NCBI GenBank assembly: GCA_013420905.1
Contig: JAAXNY010000015.1
Span: 310,001 to 374,000 of the forward strand
DNA length: 64,000 bases
Reading direction: 5' to 3'
From: Collybia mongolica
Taxonomy: Eukaryota > Basidiomycota > Agaricomycetes > Agaricales > Clitocybaceae
Below the pieces are notes generated by a model. That model had not been told where the DNA came from. It was given only the letters and a program-made list of their open reading frames with translations, and made no database searches. The translations under genes and the position numbers were made by a program. Below are positions 1 through 10,182 of the stretch, piece after piece (position 1 is the first letter of the stretch; each line of letters opens with the position of its first letter).

Positions 1-82
1 GCGTCTAATCTTTCAGTACAAGGTTACAACGGTTCCGCTTTTAGACAGGTAGGCGCGCAATGCTGTACTTTACACTCCCCCA

Positions 83-217
83 CATGTCCTTGCGGACTCC
101 GCGCGGACTGCAAAAGTCCGTGCGGACTCCGCAAGGACAGCACAAAGTCCACACGGACTCTGCACGGACTCCGCGCGGACTCCGTGTGGACTCCACAGAG
201 TCCGCGCGGACTCACTT
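83..217. repeat. Array of short palindromic GTCCGYGCGGACTC units
   Basis: About ten near-copies of a 14-15 bp quasi-palindrome of the form AGTCCGNGCGGACTC follow one another with small spacers. A related cluster lies at 610-775, and the same arrays occur in the other R1 copies (1140-1290, 62770-62925, 63935-64000). Such arrays near element ends often act as transposase-binding subterminal repeats; that function is inferred here. Confidence 0.8.
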
Positions 218-341
218 ACTTTCTTTTATTATGAAGCACTTACTTACTCTTTTACTTACTAACAATCTATATAATTAATAGAATAAAACATATATTATTA
301 CTAAGTATAATACATATATGATAAAATAATTTAATATAGGT

Positions 342-363
342 GGGGGCGGGGGCCCCCGCCCCC
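342..363. repeat. Perfect 22-bp GC-only palindrome inside R1
   Basis: The left arm is GGGGGCGGGGG and the right arm CCCCCGCCCCC, with no spacer. It sits next to an extremely AT-rich block. The R1 copy at the other window edge has the same palindrome at 63787-63808 with one symmetric change. Confidence 0.9.
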
Positions 364-799
364 CCGTCGTCCTCGTCGGCCCCCGCGACGTCGTCAGCGG
401 CCTGGGTTTCAGCGGCGGCGGCACTGGCCGCTTGTCTTGTCGTTGTCCCCATTGTCCTTAGTCGTCGTTGTCGTTGTCGTCCTTGTTGTCCTTAGTCGTC
501 GTCATCCTCGTGGTGGTGGTGGTCGTCTTTTCACCACCGTTATGTTATGTTATTAATAACAAATAGTATATATAATTTGTGTAAATAAAATTTATATTAC
601 TAAGTCGATTAGTAATCGACTGGCCACGCGGACTCTGCGAGCTGTCCGTCCGTGCTGGTCCGCGTGTCCGCGTAAAATTACGCGGATTGATGCGGACTCG
701 GCGCGGACACGGATTCTTGTCTGGCTGACGGTCCTGCCAAATGAGTCCGTGTGTCCGCGCGGAGTCCGCACGGGTTATGTGGCTTAGTGTAAAGACCTC

Positions 800-1315
800 G
801 ATGTTGGGTGCATTGGCGGTTGGTGCGTTGGTGGTCGTTGATGTGGTTGAAGATAATCAATGAAGACGTGGCAACGGTAATGTGACCGCGGCACGTGCCT
901 GTAATCATGTGACTGAAACGCGTAGACTTGAGGCTGTGTATCTTTCAGCTATGAATGCCAGTCTGGCCTAACGGTTATGAATGTCAAAAATATTATGTAA
1001 TGCTTCTGCCTGTGCACGTTTGAATCTCGTTGGGTGCAAATTTTTCAGCACCGTTATATTAGGTCATTCAGTTACATAATTTGAGTCAATAAAAATTACA
1101 TTAATAATCTGATTAGAAATAATATTAGTCAGCATCTGGCCGTGCGGACTCTACCAGCTGTCCGGCCATGCTTGTCCGTGTGTCTGCATGAAATCACGCA
1201 GATTGACGCAGACTCGGCGCGGACGCGGACTATCATCTGACTGAGCGTCCTGCCAAATGAGTCCGTGTGGAGTCCATGTGTCCGCATGGGTTATGTGGCT
1301 TAGTGTAAAGACCTC
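800..1315 (-). repeat. R1 repeat, outer partial copy
   Basis: Read on the minus strand, 1315 begins with the same GAGGTCTTTACACTAAGCC terminus as 799. It then follows the 62745 copy through the GGACTC palindromes, the AT-rich block, a tRNA-like stretch (958-1037) and a segment ending near 800. There the inner copy takes over directly. This looks like one R1 element inserted into, or joined to, another. The sequence is more diverged than the inner copy, for example in the GGACTC cluster. Confidence 0.75.
958..1037 (+). other. tRNA-like segment within R1 (box A and box B like)
   Basis: A box A-like string TGGCCTAACGG (964-974) is followed about 43 bases later by a box B-like string CGTTTGAATCTCG (1017-1029). 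The homologous minus-strand stretch at 63021-63104 keeps both. The acceptor stem does not pair well, so this is not a functional tRNA gene. It could be a tRNA-derived (SINE-like) module or chance. Confidence 0.3.
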
Positions 1316-1608
1316 TAAAATTATATGGATCTATCAAGATGCAATCAACCAAATTAGAGTTGACTCTAATAGGGAGCCTTCAGACCTTGTGCCATGGAAC
1401 AATGTAAACCCTCAAAAGCGCCCTCTTTTAATGGCATTCAACGAAGTTACACGCTCCCCTGAATGCCCACTCGCCGGTCTGATAATCGCTGATTATACCT
1501 TGTGTAAAACTATTATGCATCAGTGTTTATAGAAATTTCTTTTCGTGCTTGTACAAGTCCGAAAAGTGTGCAAACAAACAGCTGAAAAGCTATGTCTGAA
1601 TTTCGACA
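1316..1608. other. Gene-free spacer between R1 and the hAT element
   Basis: I see no recognisable gene. An open frame at 1257-1532 runs across the R1 boundary and has no family resemblance. Confidence 0.5.
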
Positions 1609-1616
1609 AGTTCTCA
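1609..1616. repeat. Left 8-bp target-site duplication AGTTCTCA of the hAT element
   Basis: This is identical to 5319-5326 and directly abuts the TIR. Confidence 0.9.
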
Positions 1617-4600
1617 TAGTGCTTCAAAGTCAGGTTTGGTCCGGTTTTTTCACCTTTTTCGGTGTAACCGGGACCGTAACCGGTTCACAAAACAAGCCCA
1701 AGTAGTTGTAACCGGACTGGACTGGGCAGAACCGGTTATCCACAGTTCGGTCCAGTCTCATAACCAGTTTTAACCAGTTATGACTGGTTGAGGTGCGGTT
1801 CAGACCGGTTCCCTGACAGGACTTAGAGTATACTACGCCTATTATTAATTGTTGAAATCCTCGAAAGTTGCCACTGCAGTTCTTTCAGACTCTGCTGCAT
1901 GATTATCGGTAGCAAGCAATTCACAGTACTCATCCATGTCCACCTCCTCAACGAGCTTTGAGTTCCAGGCTGAAAGATCCGAGATATTGTTTTGCCATGC
2001 GAACTTCATAATTTGAAGTTCCTCAAATCGCGTCGCACCCAAAGATGCATGGCGATCATCAGCTACCTGCTTGCTAGCAGAAAAGAGACGCTCACAGGGG
2101 ATGGAGGATGCTTGGAAAGGGAGGGTGTCAAGGGCGATGAGGGCAAGCGTCGGGTACATTTGAGCATGATCCTATTAGATGGGGTCAGTACATGAAGGAG
2201 GAATGAGGAAACAAACATACCTGCCACCATTCAATGATGTTGGTATCCTTTTTAACATTTGCAGGTATGTCCTTGATGTAGCAACGCAGCTCTGAGGCCC
2301 ACCCCTTGTCGTTGTCCTGAGTGACGTGCCTACGTCAATATTGGTTGTAGTCGGATATTAAGGATGTCAATTCCAGGTCTCCTTCCTCAGTTACAGCTGG
2401 GGCTGCCAGGTCAGCACTAGCCTGAGGTTGGCACTGGTAATAGTCTGCCATCTCATTGGATTCAGTTGGATTTGCAGGCAGGATTATATGTCGGACTCAC
2501 CATCTGCTTGACTATCTTCCTTGCCTCGTCCTGCCAATCTTTTGCATGTGCATTACCTGCTGCACGCTCCCTTGCCTGTTCCTCTGCGCCACCCCAAGCC
2601 ATCTTGATGTAGTCTAACTTGTAGTATGGATGAAGGAAGAGCCCAAGAATATAGCCAGGCTTTTCGTCGAAGCGCGAATAGTACTTTTGCAGCTTCACGA
2701 GTCCCTTGTTGATAGCCTCACAATAAACGGCAAATCTTGCGTCATCACGCTTCGCCTCCCATGCAGTTTGTAACTCCTCTATCGCAGGAAGTGCTCGCCA
2801 GAGAGTGGGAAGCCGATCTGAAGAGAAGTAGTGTTGGACATGGTTGGAATCCTATCCCCAAATGTTAGTCAATCATCCAGCAGGGGTACAAGAAGACCTG
2901 TAGTATGTCTCGCGCATCCCTTATCCATTCCCAGTCCTCGTCGTGGAGTTGGAACGCACTCCAGGGGATCTTCTTTTGAATCCGGCCATTGCAGCGAACG
3001 GTTGTAATCGGACCAAAGAGGGAGTCCGCGGATTTCAAGAAAAGACCAATTGGCTATGCATGCCGAATCAGATAAGTATCGATAGCAACCAACTAAATTT
3101 GGCTCACCTGACGCAGCTTATATGAATGATCGAGCATGTAGAAGGCCGAGCCCCACCGAACGTTGCTATGGAGTGGGATTCTAAGTGGGTTGGATATCTT
3201 ACACTGAATCTGGAGCCCTTCGAAGTACTTGATTTGTTGGCTAGAGGCTTGGAGCTGGCACCATGGTAAGTTGAGCAATCCACGGCAAACGATGTATCAA
3301 ATGTACCTTGATTGCAACAGTGTGGATGGCGGCAATGACGTCCAAACATCTGCCCAACACCCGGTTATGAGGTAGGTCTGGATCGTACTCCCAGATGGCG
3401 GTTGTATTCTCCACAGCCACGGTCTTGGTGATGCGGCCCATTACAGTTACGACAGCAATGTTGACAACATGTTCGAGGCATCTGAACAACGTTATCTGAA
3501 GAACAGCAAGTCGGAACTGATGGACTCATGGCAGTTGGTTCTGGGCAGCTTTCCATGGGCTGTATTTCCTTTGAGTATGGAAATATTCGATGGTCTCACA
3601 GGTGGTATTGTTGTTCGACGTATTGTCGAGTGTCACCATATGGAGTTGAGTGATAATCAGTTTATCTTATCAGTAATCGATCAGAATTCCTACTGACCTT
3701 TGATCTTTCTTTGTTGCAAATCCCCACGCAGTCACAAAGCCCAACAAAGTACCTGCCCAGATTTGCACCGCTATGCTTGCCTGAAACACCCTTGAAACCA
3801 ATCACCTCCGAGTGTAACGACCACTTCCCTTCCTTTACATCAATCCAGTGTGCTGTCACCCCCAAAAACGACGCTTTCGTATTGTCTGCAGTCCACCCAT
3901 CCGCTGTTGAGGAGACCTTACCAGGAGCATTCTGTGTCGTCGAGGTAAGCGCTGTATATGATACAATTTAGATTGCCCACGGTTATATCATCTTTCAGCT
4001 TCTTTAGCCATTCAACAAATTCATTGTGTATATACATTGTAATGTCGTGTGTGGTTGGGAGATCCACACTTCCTTCCTTGGGCCTCATTGCAACGAGGCA
4101 GTTGCAGAACATTGCCTTGCCTGCAATGGCCAGCGCCTGTTGATTGACGTCAGCTACAATCCACCAACAATTCTTCACAATGCACCTGATTGTTGCAAGC
4201 AACAAACTGTGCAACGGTACGTATAACTGCTTCCCGGCTGAATTCCTGTGGTCCTGTCTCCTTCGCGAATACACCATCCAGGCTCCCTTGCACGACAGGG
4301 CTCTTTCCGGTCGTCATTGCCCTCCATATGTGCCGAGGGATGCAGTGGTGGTTTTCTGGTATGTTTTCCTCCTTGCACCGTTGCTGGTATATTTCATAGT
4401 GTTGGCGTAGATGTGCACGACAGCTTGAATTACCTCCTGTCAAGAAAGCCTTCTTTTGCCCGCCCTTCAGTCCTTTAGTTGCCCTGCACATATGTGAGTA
4501 CTCTTCGCCTTTGCTCTACTATCTGGTTGATGATCCTTACCTGCACGTTAAGCACCACTGGCCTATCAATGTTTCCTCCTTTCCTTTCTTGAGCTTGAAT

Positions 4601-5318
4601 ATGACGGTTACGTGTTCAGAGAACATCAGCAAGAGGTCTTTAGTGCTGTCCTTCTTTATGGGCAATACCTCCGGAATTTCGCCTTGGTGTTGTGATCCGA
4701 GGTCACTCTGCTGTCGACCAGTAAGTAATGGATTAGTAGTAGTGTCTTGTTACAATACCTCATCGCTATCTTCTGCAGGATCAACTACTTCTTCAATAAC
4801 TTCAATACCTGAGTCCTCTTCCTCATCAATCTCCTCCACAATTGTGTTGCGCCTGGTTCGCTTTCGAGATTGGACTGCTTTTGTGCCTTCATCATCCGAA
4901 CTTTGATCATCATCATTGCTGATTGCTTGTCTTTTGCGCCTACTGCCCACCTTTTGTGTCGTGTTTGAACTCTTGGTTTTCTTTTTACTGCCCTTTGGTT
5001 TAGCCATGTTTGAAGGAATAAGACCTGTAGCTGAATCCTGAAAATTGTTTGCACTGGCATTATTTGTCATGCTTCCAACTCCGTCAAGTAACAATTATTT
5101 TCTGTGTTCCTCAAGCTCTTCCTATGTACATCAAAAACTGGTCATGACTGGTTTAGACTGGTTTCACGCCGGTTCTAGCAGTGTTCAAAATCAGATAGAC
5201 CGGAACTGTTGATGGGCAAATTTGGCTGTAACCGAACCGGAAGTCTGGTCAGTTTCGGTTACAGTCCGGTTCAGTCCCAGTCATTTTCCGGTTTAGTAAA
5301 CCGGACCTTGAAGCACTA
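1617..5318 (-). mobile_element. hAT-superfamily DNA transposon with 8-bp TSD
   Basis: The 3.7 kb element has terminal inverted repeats starting TAGTGCTTCAARGTCMGGTTT at both ends (two mismatches in the first 21 bases). It is flanked by an exact 8-bp duplication AGTTCTCA at 1609-1616 and 5319-5326, the hAT hallmark length. Both subterminal regions (1640-1815 and 5140-5310) are packed with AACCGG/ACCGGT motifs, typical transposase-binding clusters. The single gene inside, on the minus strand, encodes a hAT transposase. Boundaries are exact to the base because the TSD and TIR agree. Confidence 0.92.
1845..5094 (-). pseudogene. hAT transposase gene (multi-exon) with a premature stop
   Basis: On the minus strand the pieces follow hAT order. 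A lysine/serine/aspartate-rich N-terminus (about 4750-5094) is followed by a BED-type zinc finger (about 4300-4460, residues SSCRAHLRQH..H). The RNase H-like core comes next: an LGVTAHWIDV stretch near 3850, a RCLEHVVNIA stretch near 3470 and an NVRWGSAFYMLDHSYKLR stretch near 3140. The conserved C-terminal dimerisation region is at 1900-2150, with SSIPCERLFSASKQVADDRHA. Several introns separate these blocks. In the frame joining the YYQCQ and SDYNQY segments to the WASELRCYIKDIP segment, a TGA (2335-2337 on the plus strand) interrupts the reading frame where relatives have an arginine-like position. This copy therefore probably makes no full transposase, though its ends are complete and could be mobilised in trans. 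Exon borders were not all resolved. Confidence 0.8.
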
Positions 5319-5326
5319 AGTTCTCA
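5319..5326. repeat. Right 8-bp target-site duplication AGTTCTCA of the hAT element
   Basis: This is identical to 1609-1616 and directly abuts the inverted TIR. Confidence 0.9.
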
Positions 5327-5978
5327 ATGCAAATTTGTTTGAAATTTATTGCTTCTCCAGTAGTGTGCTTAACAACATGTTGACTGGTCTCAGGATATCC
5401 CCACAGCCTTCACCTACATGTTTCCAAGCACAGAACATGTGCTGTGTTTACATACCATTGCCGTCACCATCACAGATGGTGACAACATAATTTGGAACTA
5501 TGGGCTGACTTTTGATATGTAGGATCAACTTACAGGTGAACTTCATACTCAATACATTCCTGAAGACCAACTACAAACCTAGTTTGGGTATTGGACCTGT
5601 ATTGTGATGCCACACATAGGAAAAACTTTCAGAGGAAACTTGCAGACTTGTCGTCAAGCCGAAAAGTGCCGGAAAGTGCCGAAAAGCGAACAAGAAATTT
5701 GTCATCTTACTGATGACTGGACGATTTCGCAGTTCCTCGCAAATCAACTGACTTGATTGGCCACGGACATATTCCCTCACCTATCCGACGCCATTGAAAC
5801 TCAACTCAGGAACAATGCGCCGAATCAAATTAGCTCGCCGCGTATAATGCCCCCGATCACGCAACAGTTTTTCTACATTGTTCTCTTCTTTGGCCAGTCT
5901 CCAACACACTATATAGGGCCTGCCTGCCTGCCTGCCCCCAGGTTATCGCGAAGAATACGCCCCCCCTGCTCGGTTATC
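5327..5978. other. Intergenic; promoter region of the F-box gene at 5979
   Basis: There is no gene here. A TATA-like CTATATAGGG lies at about 5909-5918, some 65 bases upstream of the chosen start codon. Confidence 0.4.
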
Positions 5979-7316
5979 ATGGATGCCATCGTCGTAAGTA
6001 CCTATCAAACCTAACTCTTCCTCCTTGTATCTCATAGTGTCCATGCATGTCAGTTCAAAAAGCCTTTCTACGGGGTGGCTACTTTCCGCAAACGTCGAAC
6101 AACAATCCACGCCCTCCCGAACGAGGCATTAGCAATGATATTCATCTTATGCTTGCCGCAAAGCCGAGAAAGTTGTTATAGCACGAACACTGCGCCCACA
6201 CTTTTGACCCAAATATGTACCCACTGGACTCGCGTGGCGCTTGACACACCGCCTCTCTGGGACGCGTTATACCTCCCCTACATGCAAAGGACTGCGCGGG
6301 CAGTGGCTATGACAGCGGTCATTGCCAGGTGGTTCCGGCGCTCTAAGAACAGGCCCTTACTGTTGCACTGCGACAGCCGCTGTTTCCGTTTAGAAGACGG
6401 CGCCGTGGATATACAGATCCCCTGGGCGCGCATAACAATCCTCCACCTTGAATTCGGCCCGGATGTGATCATCCTCCAACTGCGGCAGCTCGTGACGCAC
6501 ACACCCAATCTTGAAGTTTTTACGGCCTCAATCGTCCGCGGCTGGCTAGACGATGGCCCAGAGATGCCATCGTTCCCACTGCTCACATTGCCCCGCCTCA
6601 GGTTTATCTCCATCGATTTTCTATCATGCGAGCCTGGTCGTCCGTTCATCGAGTGTGCGCGCTACTCACGGATCCCGCGGAGTCGCTCGGGTCCGGCGTG
6701 CGCAAGCGCCTTCTTCGTGACACTTGTCCTCCCAATGCTTCGCCAACTCCGGCTGACGTGCGACGGCCTCTCCACGGACGACGCGCTCATGCCGATTCTC
6801 GAGGACCTGAAAAAGCGCTCGGGGTGCACGCTGCGGATGTTCGAGATGATCAACATCGCGGTAGAGATGAGAGCGCTGTACGGGTTCCTGCTGAAAGTCC
6901 CGGAGCTGGAGCGCCTCCGGCTGCAATGCAACCGCGGGAGGACACCACAGGGGTACTGGCAGATCCTCGAGGCGATGCACTTTAAGCCCGATTGCGACAA
7001 CAACCCCCTCCCGAACCTCGAGGAGCTTGCGATTCTGGATATTGACGGATGCCCGGATGATGAGTTTTTGGACGACGTCGCGCTCTCGATGCTGGAGTCG
7101 AGGTGGTGGTGGAAGGAGCCGTGCCCACACAAGCAGCAGGATCTTTTGATGTTGATAGAAGTGATGATTTACTGGTATACCGATGGCGCGAGTGAGTACC
7201 CGGAAGAACCACAGCCGGAAGCCCTTGCACGAGCGCAGAAGCTGCGTGATAGAAAGATGTTGTTGTATTATCCGTCGTTAGGATTAAACCTGCAGCCTAA
7301 GTCAAATTTCAATTAA
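5979..7316 (+). CDS. F-box protein with leucine-rich C-terminal region
   Basis: I assign two exons: 5979-5993 (Met-Asp-Ala-Ile-Val) and 6054-7316, joined across a 60-bp intron (GTAAGT...CATGTCAG) that keeps the frame. The protein is about 425 residues. An F-box (HALPNEALAMIFILCLPQS, then a TQICTHWTRVALDTPPLWDAL tail) lies near residues 25-75. Irregular leucine-rich segments follow (LPRLRFISIDFLS, LPMLRQLRLTCDGL, LPNLEELAILDID). F-box proteins of this kind are substrate adaptors of SCF ubiquitin ligases, binding Skp1 through the F-box; the substrate is unknown. Basidiomycetes carry large, fast-evolving sets of them. The longer reading frame has no ATG of its own near its 5' end, which supports the small first exon. 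Confidence 0.85.
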
Positions 7317-7970
7317 TAGAGGGACTTTGATACAATACTAGTTCAACGTAATTCTTAACGTTGATTCCTTGAAACTCCAATTGACTTGTGTCACGATGCA
7401 TTTTTAAGCTCGGTGAACGGAGTTGGTATCTGCATGAGAGAACATTGGAACAGACATCCACGAAAGTTCGGTTCCATAGGGATGGTGTCGGTCGGGGACA
7501 GTTCGAGTATGCGATAATGGGACCTAGCTCTAAAGTCGAACCGAAATTCCCAGAAGATAAGCCAAATGAGCGTTGCAGAGTGATGATACTACCAGGACTC
7601 GTGAGTATAGTCGGGGAACGCATACTGCTGCATCTCGAAAAACAACCTATTGACTCATAGCATGAACGAAGGCCCATTGGGCAACACGCAATCATGCTGA
7701 TGAATAATTCTTGGTTTGTAGATGGTAATCACGGAATGGGCTAGTGCGATTCGTAAGGCGATGCGTGATCACGGTGTTGTAAAGTTGATAAATAGCCTTT
7801 ACCAGGACACAGCGCCCCAAGGCAAGGAAAGAGAAGAGATGAACCAAGCACGTCGTTGTTTCCAGCCATGGAAACCAGCGTGGACGTACATTAGTCGTGG
7901 TTCGGGTTGTGAGGAGAGTGCAAAAACGCTGAGCCGGCCTGGGAACGCGATCACGGCGAAACCCGGCGCG

Positions 7971-7978
7971 TGACGTCA
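7971..7978. promoter_or_regulatory. CRE/ATF palindrome TGACGTCA upstream of MnSOD
   Basis: This is a perfect 8-bp ATF/CREB site about 112 bases before the MnSOD start codon and about 25 bases before the TATA box. In fungi, bZIP factors of the Atf1 type bind this site and drive oxidative-stress genes. Regulation of this SOD by such a factor is inferred from position. Confidence 0.55.
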
Positions 7979-8001
7979 AGGCCCGACCCAGGCTCGCCCG
8001 G

Positions 8002-8012
8002 GTTTATATAAG
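8002..8012 (+). promoter_or_regulatory. TATA box of the MnSOD gene
   Basis: GTTTATATAAG lies about 80 bases before the ATG in a GC-rich setting. Confidence 0.6.
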
Positions 8013-8089
8013 CCTAGGGTCTACTTCTCACTGTACCCACCACACGCCCCATCTTCGCTAGCACACACACATAACACTTAACGCCAACC

Positions 8090-8948
8090 ATGTCGAACAC
8101 GCTCCCCGAACTCCCCTACGCCTACGACGCGCTCGAGCCCTTCATCTCGCGCCAGATCATGGAGCTCCATCACAAAAAGCACCACCAGACGTACGTCAAT
8201 GCCCTCAACGCCGCCGAGGCTGCGTACGCAAAGGCATCCACCCCGAAGGAGCGCATCGCCCTCCAGGCCGCGCTCAAGTTCAACGGCGGTGGTAAGTACT
8301 CTTCTTTCCCTCATCGATGGCGTGTTATCGGATGCGATCGATGGTACCCCTGCCTATCTAATCGCTAATCACCCTGTGTTGCCAATCTGATTGCACCCGG
8401 CCGTTGTTGCCCGATACTGATCGCTCAGCACACAGGACACATCAACCATTCGCTCTTCTGGAAGAACCTCGCCCCCGCATCGTCGGAACGTAAGGGCAAT
8501 GGCGACACGCTCAAGGATGGCCCTCTCAAGGAGGCCATCAATGCCGCATTTGGCAGCCTCGACAACTTGAAGAAGGAGTTTAACACCACCACCGCTGGTA
8601 TCCAAGGCAGTGGCTGGGGCTGGCTTGTGAGGATATTTACCACATCCTCTCCATCTATCTACTAAACGCCTGTGTTCCAGGGCTTGAACCCTTCCACCAA
8701 GCGTCTCGAGATTGTCACCACCGCTAACCAGGACCCTCTCCTCACCCACGTCCCCATTATCGGCGTCGATATCTGGGAACACGCTTTCTACCTCCAGTAC
8801 CTTAACGTCAAGGCCGACGTGAGCAATTGCCGTTCTCCTTGCATTGCGTAAGACTGACCTTCCCCGGTAGTACCTTAACGCCATCTGGTCGGTCATCAAC
8901 TTTGAGGAGGCCGAGAAGCGCCTCGTCGATGGTGGTTCGAAGCTCTGA
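8090..8948 (+). CDS. MnSOD: Manganese superoxide dismutase, cytosolic type
   Basis: Four exons (8090-8291, 8436-8626, 8681-8818, 8871-8948) join in frame to a 202-residue protein that converts superoxide to hydrogen peroxide and oxygen. Metal ligands are visible at H27 (LHHKKHH), H72 (GHINHS), D161 and H165 (VDIWEHAF). Y35 and Q148 (NQDP) are the active-site tyrosine and the glutamine position typical of the Mn rather than Fe type. The GSGWGWL motif is present. The protein starts directly at the mature domain ([12 protein letters not shown]), with no mitochondrial targeting peptide, so it is probably cytosolic. The length and all family motifs are normal, so the gene looks functional. A CRE site and TATA box lie upstream. 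A decayed relative is at 11606-11893. Confidence 0.95.
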
Positions 8949-10182
8949 GTTTTCTGAAGCTTCGATCTCGGTTGGAGTAGGCACGGTGAAGAAATTACTG
9001 AAGAATGAATTATTGAAGTAAAAAGACGTATGACGCGATTGGACTTCCAGCGTGTACTTGTACCACTATCTCATATACATCATTTCGCACATTTCACAAA
9101 TTTTTGGAAGGGATGATGGGTGTTGTAACGCTAATGAGTAGAACGGCGCATAGAGACACGGGCACGACGTCATAATTGTGGTATTATTTCCTCGTTCTGC
9201 GTTCTCTTTCTCGTGACTACTGAGTTCTTCATCAGTCAGCGTTTTCCAAGTTCTATTCATGTGCAAGAGATACGTACATATGATGCCATGGAGTTACTTG
9301 AGAACAAGTATTTGTCATGGTCTCCTACGAAGGATCACGATTCATTGGCGTGCGGTACTACGCAGGAGCCGTCGTTCCGGAAACAAGCCTTTGGACGAAG
9401 GGATGTCGGGGGAAATTGAAGAGTACGAGACCTTGCCGAAGAAAGGAGGTGAACTCTGATGGACCGCGTTTTGGTCAAGAAGTTCTGCCGAGCAGAACGG
9501 TTATTGGCCTATTTCTTGCATGAGGACACCAGGAGAACTTCTTGAGGGGACATTGCGAACTTGTCGCGTGAATGCACATTTAGTCTTGGCCTTGATGAAC
9601 CCATATCCTGAATAATCCTGAAATTCCGCGTGTATGACTCGTACTTAGTACTCGATTCTCAGTTACTGGTTCTAATGAGCGCTTAAATGGGTTAACCCCC
9701 ATCTCGAGTGAGATTTTGGTCTGAGTTCTGTGTTGGTGTAATTATGTGCCCCCAGGGTTGGTGGGTTCGGCATGGACACAAAGTCGTCCAAGGGTAAAGC
9801 GAGCGACGGTGTCGAAATGCCTGTTATCGACCGAATTATGCTTGGTGTGCTATTCCTGATTACTTTTGGTTCGTGAACGGTACAGTCAACTCTCTTAGAA
9901 ACTCGTAACCACTCGGAGTGTCACTACTCTATGAGGCTGTCTCTGCATACAAACAGGAAGGGACGTACTTATGGTGCTATTTTCCTAGCGTAAGGTTCCG
10001 CAAGCCGCAAGTTCGAATTATGCCTGTGGATATGGGATATAGGTAATATGGGTGATAGGGGAATTGACTGTATGTTCAATAAGATGGGATTGTATCTCAA
10101 TGCACCGGAATTCCAGTAACCTTCAAGCGAGACGGGGGCCGTTAATTGAACCATAACGTCGCAGATGAGAGAATGCAGTTCG
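8949..10182. other. Gene-free region
   Basis: I see no supported gene, repeat or RNA in this 1.2 kb stretch. The open frames are short and unlike known families. Confidence 0.4.

Larger units (their letters stand above)
1..799 (-). repeat. R1 repeat, inner copy, runs off the window edge
   Basis: Read on the minus strand this copy starts at 799 with GAGGTCTTTACACTAAGCC. It continues through a cluster of GGACTC/GAGTCC palindromes (610-775), an AT-rich block (540-605), a purine-pyrimidine block of GAC/AAC-type triplets (about 440-535), a 22-bp GC-only palindrome (342-363), a second AT-rich block (230-340) and a second dense array of GTCCGYGCGGACTC-like units (83-217). It matches the copy at 62745-64000 in inverted orientation over most of its length. 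Relative to that copy it lacks the tRNA-like and low-complexity internal segment. No coding gene is convincing. The far end is outside the window. Confidence 0.85.
7317..8089. other. Intergenic; upstream region of the MnSOD gene
   Basis: The distal part (7317-7900) shows no supported gene; short open frames exist on both strands without family resemblance. The proximal part carries the SOD promoter elements listed separately. Confidence 0.5.

Noticed and set aside
83..217. Regularly spaced short repeats that might suggest a CRISPR array
   Set aside because: The units are palindromic, variable and almost without unique spacers, and the host is a eukaryote. They fit subterminal repeats of R1.
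958..1037. A functional tRNA gene
   Set aside because: Box A and box B-like strings exist but the acceptor and T stems do not pair properly.
7388..7660. Opposing open frames of 90 and 128 codons downstream of the first F-box gene
   Set aside because: Neither shows a domain or splice context, and both could be chance frames.
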